A stretch of 64,000 nucleotides of DNA, taken from positions 114,299-178,298 of the forward strand of contig NZ_FORR01000005.1 in NCBI RefSeq assembly GCF_900114055.1. The letters are read 5' to 3'. Of this stretch, positions 61,373 through 64,000 are shown piece by piece. The stretch is from Thermoflavimicrobium dichotomicum (GTDB lineage Bacteria > Bacillota > Bacilli > Thermoactinomycetales > Thermoactinomycetaceae). Positions within the stretch are counted from its first letter, which is position 1. Each line of letters starts with the position of its first letter. The notes under the pieces are model-generated. The model saw nothing but the letters and a program-made list of their open reading frames with translations, searched no databases and was not told the origin of the DNA. The translations under genes and the position numbers were made by a program.

Positions 61373-62200
61373 TTACGAGTTTACTGACTGGCTCATGGAC
61401 AACGATGCTCGAGGCCGGGTGGCTCTAAACCATTGAAAGCACAGTATAAAGATCAGAACAAGGTCAATTGCATCGCCACCGTAGTACATTAACAATGCGC
61501 CAGTTTCTGCCTGTGCTATGGGAACATTACTGGGTGGATGAACATAGATATACTTGGATAAGATTCCGTGGCCAGCTAAAGCAATCACCAACACGATTGC
61601 ACGGTAGACGAAGTTGGTTCGATGTGGTGTCGGGTCTATATAAATCATGGACACAGTGAAAAGGTAGCTTGCAAAGAATACATGTATGTGCACCAACACA
61701 TGCAGAATGATATTCTGCTGCATCATCACGTATAAGTCAGTCGTATAGAGTACCCATAGCCCTCCAACATTAAGGAGGGATGCCACAATGGGATCGCTAA
61801 GAATGCGTACTGGACAACTCTTCAGTATGCGTGAAAGACATCGTGCCGAATTCACATTGAGTATTCGCAGCGCAAGAGTCATAGGTGCAGCTAGCACTAG
61901 AAGGAGTGGAGCGAGCATTCCAAGCAGCAGATGACCGATCATATGTGCCGTGAAATCAATATGGGCGCGATTCGCTAGGGGTCCAACCACGGTGGCGGCA
62001 GCGCAGAGAATTCCGAAAATCCAGAAGGCGTAACGGTATAGTGGCCATTGTTTGTAGCGACTGCTAGATACGACCGCAGCAAGGATATACATAACCAATG
62101 CCAGCACAAATGGTAGTGCCAAGAGTAGCTGGGGTACTATCCCATCTGCAAGATAAATGTGAATTCCATCGCCGTGATGAATGTGATTATTAATGTTCAT
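61373..62200 (-). CDS. Cytochrome c oxidase assembly factor CtaG-like protein
   Basis: The ATG at 62200 with GAAGAGGCGATCTCAC before it gives 275 residues. Seven hydrophobic segments; HMIGHLLLGMLAPLLLVLAAP and YTTDLYVMMQ fit the Caa3_CtaG family, which helps insert copper into cytochrome c oxidase. It overlaps the end of the DUF2243 gene by 11 bp, a common pairing in Bacillales. Confidence 0.87.
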   Translation of the reverse strand: MNINNHIHHGDGIHIYLADGIVPQLLLALPFVLALVMYILAAVVSSSRYKQWPLYRYAFWIFGILCAAATVVGPLANRAHIDFTAHMIGHLLLGMLAPLLLVLAAPMTLALRILNVNSARCLSRILKSCPVRILSDPIVASLLNVGGLWVLYTTDLYVMMQQNIILHVLVHIHVFFASYLFTVSMIYIDPTPHRTNFVYRAIVLVIALAGHGILSKYIYVHPPSNVPIAQAETGALLMYYGGDAIDLVLIFILCFQWFRATRPRASLSMSQSVNS

Positions 62201-62693
62201 GTGAGATCGCCTCTTCCTGTTGTTGTCTGTGTCGTGTGCGAACAATGAGGATGGCACCGGCTACAATCATGGCAATGGCAATGATATTCCATGTCAAGTC
62301 GTAGATAAGCACATTTTTCACGTAACGAATCTGGTGTATCCGCATCAGCTTGTGTTGGATTGTCCCGTCGTATAACTGGAATGCACCTGCCCCGAGTAAC
62401 ACGCCTCCCCACCACCTTGTGAGCCACAATGCGTTTCGGCGGCGAAGATCGGCGAACATAAACAATCCCCCGATTGTCGCAAACCAGCTAAAAGCGTGAA
62501 AAAGGCCATCGGAGATCAGTCCCATATCGGTCGTGGACTTGTCATAAAAATGATGCCAATGCAGTAGTTGATGAAAAACTGTTTCGTCAAAAAAGGCGAC
62601 AAGACCAAGGCCGAACAGGAAGCCCGACCATAAATTGCGAGATGAGTAAGCAAAGCGAAAGGCATTATTTGAATGATCTTTTTCAGTAGTCAT
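62190..62693 (-). CDS. DUF2243 membrane protein
   Basis: The protein has 167 residues with four membrane segments. SGFLFGLGLVAFFDETVFHQ and HQLLHWHHFY, then DLRRRNALWLTRWWGGV are the DUF2243 signature. The family is repeatedly found with CtaG-like genes. It starts close to AGGATCC, with AGGAGGATCCTATG upstream. Confidence 0.88.
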   Translation of the reverse strand: MTTEKDHSNNAFRFAYSSRNLWSGFLFGLGLVAFFDETVFHQLLHWHHFYDKSTTDMGLISDGLFHAFSWFATIGGLFMFADLRRRNALWLTRWWGGVLLGAGAFQLYDGTIQHKLMRIHQIRYVKNVLIYDLTWNIIAIAMIVAGAILIVRTRHRQQQEEAISHEH

Positions 62694-62799
62694 AGGATCC
62701 TCCTAAGCGATTAATTCCACACTTGCACTTTCTCAGTGTTTCATCTTCCAGAATAACCCAGATAAATAAGTTACAAACAGAATCAGCACTTTTTTAATA

Positions 62800-62925
62800 C
62801 TCAGTAGCACGATCTTTTCCCGCAATGGGCGCAGGTTGTGAAGTCGACACGCGTTGTTTAAGATTCCAAACATATTCGCCAGTCAGGGTAATATTTTCTC
62901 AGCCAGCGGAGGGATTTCGCGGGAT
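62800..62925 (-). pseudogene. Tn3-family transposase C-terminal fragment, decayed
   Basis: The plus sequence AGCACGATCTTTTCCCGCAA then GTCGACACGCGTTGTTTAA matches 37440-37530 with small deletions (GGTTGTGAAGTC for GGTTGTTGAAGTC), which break the frame. Only the last 40 or so residues are represented. Confidence 0.7.
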
Positions 62926-63002
62926 AAATTTTAGTCCTGTACACAATCTTAACGGTAAGGGAATGGTGCGGCTCCAGTCCAGACTTTCACCCTGCACCAA
63001 AC

Positions 63003-63026
63003 TTATATAACTTGACGGTTATATAA
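63003..63026. promoter_or_regulatory. ArsR-type operator palindrome
   Basis: TTATATAAC and GTTATATAA are 9-bp inverted repeats separated by 6 bases, directly before the ArsR gene. Autoregulation is likely. Confidence 0.7.
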
Positions 63027-63029
63027 CTG

Positions 63030-63395
63030 ATGGGTAATATAGAAACCATGAGGAGTTCAATCTTTGAAGTAATGGCTGAACCCAACCGTCGGCGAATACT
63101 TGATCTTCTGAGAGAACGTGAACGTTCTGTCGGAGAACTGGTTAAAGAGACCCAACTTAGTCAACCTGGAATCTCTAAACATCTTCGGGTTCTTCGTGAA
63201 GCCGGGTTGGTTGAGGTTCGCCAAAAAGGACAAAAACGCGTGTACCATTTACGCGCTGAACCACTAGAAGAAATCGATAACTGGCTTGAGCCGTATCGAC
63301 GGTTCTGGTCCGACAAGCTGGATGCTCTTGAAAAACATCTAAACGTGGAGGACAAACATTCAACAGAAGCAGCGACCCCCGAGAAGAAAGGATGA
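63030..63395 (+). CDS. ArsR-family transcriptional regulator
   Basis: The protein has 121 residues. The winged HTH is EVMAEPNRRRILDLLRERER and VKETQLSQPGISKHLRVLRE, with the wing VEVRQKGQKRVYHL. No metal-binding CxC is visible, so it is of the type paired with SRPBCC proteins. It starts just after the palindrome; the ATG at 63048 is an alternative. It lies 4 bp before the SRPBCC gene. Confidence 0.9.
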   Translation: MGNIETMRSSIFEVMAEPNRRRILDLLRERERSVGELVKETQLSQPGISKHLRVLREAGLVEVRQKGQKRVYHLRAEPLEEIDNWLEPYRRFWSDKLDALEKHLNVEDKHSTEAATPEKKG

Positions 63396-63399
63396 TCCG

Positions 63400-63846
63400 A
63401 TGAAATTTGAGTCGAATGTCAATGTACGCATCACCCGTCGCTTTAGCGCATCGCCGGAGCAAGTTTTCGACGCTTGGCTGAACCCTGTGATGATTGGCAA
63501 ATGGATGTTCGGCCCTGCTTATCCTGAACGTGAAGAAGAAGTCGTGCGCATCTCTCTTGTTCCGCGCGTGGGAGGCTCGTTCTCTTTCGTTGTGCGTCGA
63601 CAAGGACAGGAAATTGACCATGTAGGGGAGTATCTTGAAATCGACCGGCCTCGCCGCCTCGTGTTCACCTGGGGGGTAGCGAATGTGGGGGATAGCAGTC
63701 GCGTAATCATCGACATTGTACCGCTAGAGAACGGGTGTGAGCTCACCTTGACCCACGAATTGCACCCGAACTGGGTGGACTTCGCGAGCCGCACCGAGGC
63801 TGGCTGGACCAAGATGCTTGACGTGCTTGAAGCGACACTCAGTTAG
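63400..63846 (+). CDS. SRPBCC/AHSA1-family protein
   Basis: The protein has 148 residues. RRFSASPEQVFDAWLNPVMI and KWMFGP, then RPRRLVFTWGV and LTLTHELHPNW are the usual AHSA1 (START-like) landmarks. Paired with ArsR genes this family is common in Gram-positives; the ligand is unknown. GAAAGGATGATCCG precedes the ATG. The TTAACGTACA-loop terminator follows. Confidence 0.9.
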   Translation: MKFESNVNVRITRRFSASPEQVFDAWLNPVMIGKWMFGPAYPEREEEVVRISLVPRVGGSFSFVVRRQGQEIDHVGEYLEIDRPRRLVFTWGVANVGDSSRVIIDIVPLENGCELTLTHELHPNWVDFASRTEAGWTKMLDVLEATLS

Positions 63847-63861
63847 GGACAGCTAATATAC

Positions 63862-63902
63862 AAAACCCGGAACCCTTAACGTACAAGGTTCCGGGTTTTT
63901 GG
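63862..63902 (+). terminator. TTAACGTACA-loop terminator after the ArsR operon
   Basis: AACCCGGAACC pairs with GGTTCCGGGTT, loop CTTAACGTACAA, T-run after it. Third member of the family seen at 37372 and 40232. Confidence 0.8.
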
Positions 63903-63907
63903 TGTCT

Positions 63908-64000
63908 GTGTGCCCAGCAAGCCGTTAATTGCTAGTTGGTGAAAGTCCAACCGAGGTAAGAGCCAAGTCGCCTCGTAGCTGATAGACAACTGGTGGAGAA
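63908..64000 (+). mobile_element. 5' part of a group II intron, cut by the window edge
   Basis: GTGTGCCCAGC at the start, then AGTTGGTGAAAGTCCAACCG and GAGCCAAGTCGCCTCGTAGC, the domain I sequence pattern of bacterial group II introns. The reverse transcriptase ORF, if present, lies beyond the window. It sits 6 bp after a terminator, the preferred target of some group IIC introns. Confidence 0.65.

Overview
The window looks like chromosomal DNA of a low-to-moderate GC, Gram-positive, spore-forming Bacillales. Ribosome binding sites are strong and AGGAGG-like, TTG and GTG starts are common, and there is a Spo0M-like protein, a cyclic-di-AMP riboswitch, DgoD/KdgK/KdgA enzymes, a CtaG/DUF2243 pair and many IS fragments. 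A Thermoactinomycetaceae-type host is my guess from overall feel only; nothing in the window proves it. No tRNA, rRNA or cas gene was found.

Region 1 (0.4-29.9 kb) is mostly intact. It carries a coiled-coil HTH protein, a MATE exporter, and then two blocks that together read as an oxidative (De Ley-Doudoroff) galactose pathway. The first block is an IclR regulator, KDG-type kinase, KDPG-type aldolase and galactonate dehydratase (3.3-6.8 kb). The second is a UlaG-like metallo-hydrolase and SDR dehydrogenase, a divergent ROK repressor, and an MglBAC-type sugar ABC transporter (11.3-18.8 kb). The proposed flow is import by MglBAC, oxidation by the SDR, lactone opening by the MBL-fold enzyme, dehydration by DgoD, phosphorylation, and aldol cleavage to pyruvate and glyceraldehyde-3-phosphate. 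Between the blocks are a methyltransferase, a GNAT, a Spo0M-like protein and an unknown gene. After them come an ornithine cyclodeaminase-like enzyme, an OYE-type ene-reductase, an Est30-like carboxylesterase, a serine hydrolase, an MFS transporter and an Lrp/AsnC regulator.

Region 2 (about 19-60 kb, densest at 30-59 kb) is a gene graveyard and repeat garden. It contains frameshifted or truncated copies of TetR, SDR, MFS, NUDIX, DraG, HNH, TnpB, LCMT-type methyltransferase, FAH and Tn3-transposase genes; an IS110 with a frameshift; an IS3-family element with intact ORFs; solo IS605-like right ends; and a duplicated gamma-glutamylcyclotransferase. Threaded through this are three families of degenerate 30-bp CRISPR-like repeats (A, B, C). 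They form small, cas-less mini-arrays, several with a recognisable leader at one end and an intrinsic-terminator hairpin at the other. A nine-copy GACTTGAG/CTCAAGTC terminator hairpin family is scattered through the window, and three of the family B units end in it. A three-gene cassette (four-helix membrane protein, CoiA-like zinc-ribbon protein, DUF559 nuclease) lies at 31.8-33.9 kb, with a decayed second copy at 24.2 kb.

Region 3 (56-64 kb) mixes a GC-rich PhzF-family gene, two NUDIX genes, a cyclic-di-AMP (ydaO-type) riboswitch with terminator upstream of an isoprenylcysteine-methyltransferase-like membrane protein, a DUF2243-CtaG pair, and an ArsR-SRPBCC operon with a palindromic operator. 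The window ends inside what looks like the 5' end of a group II intron.
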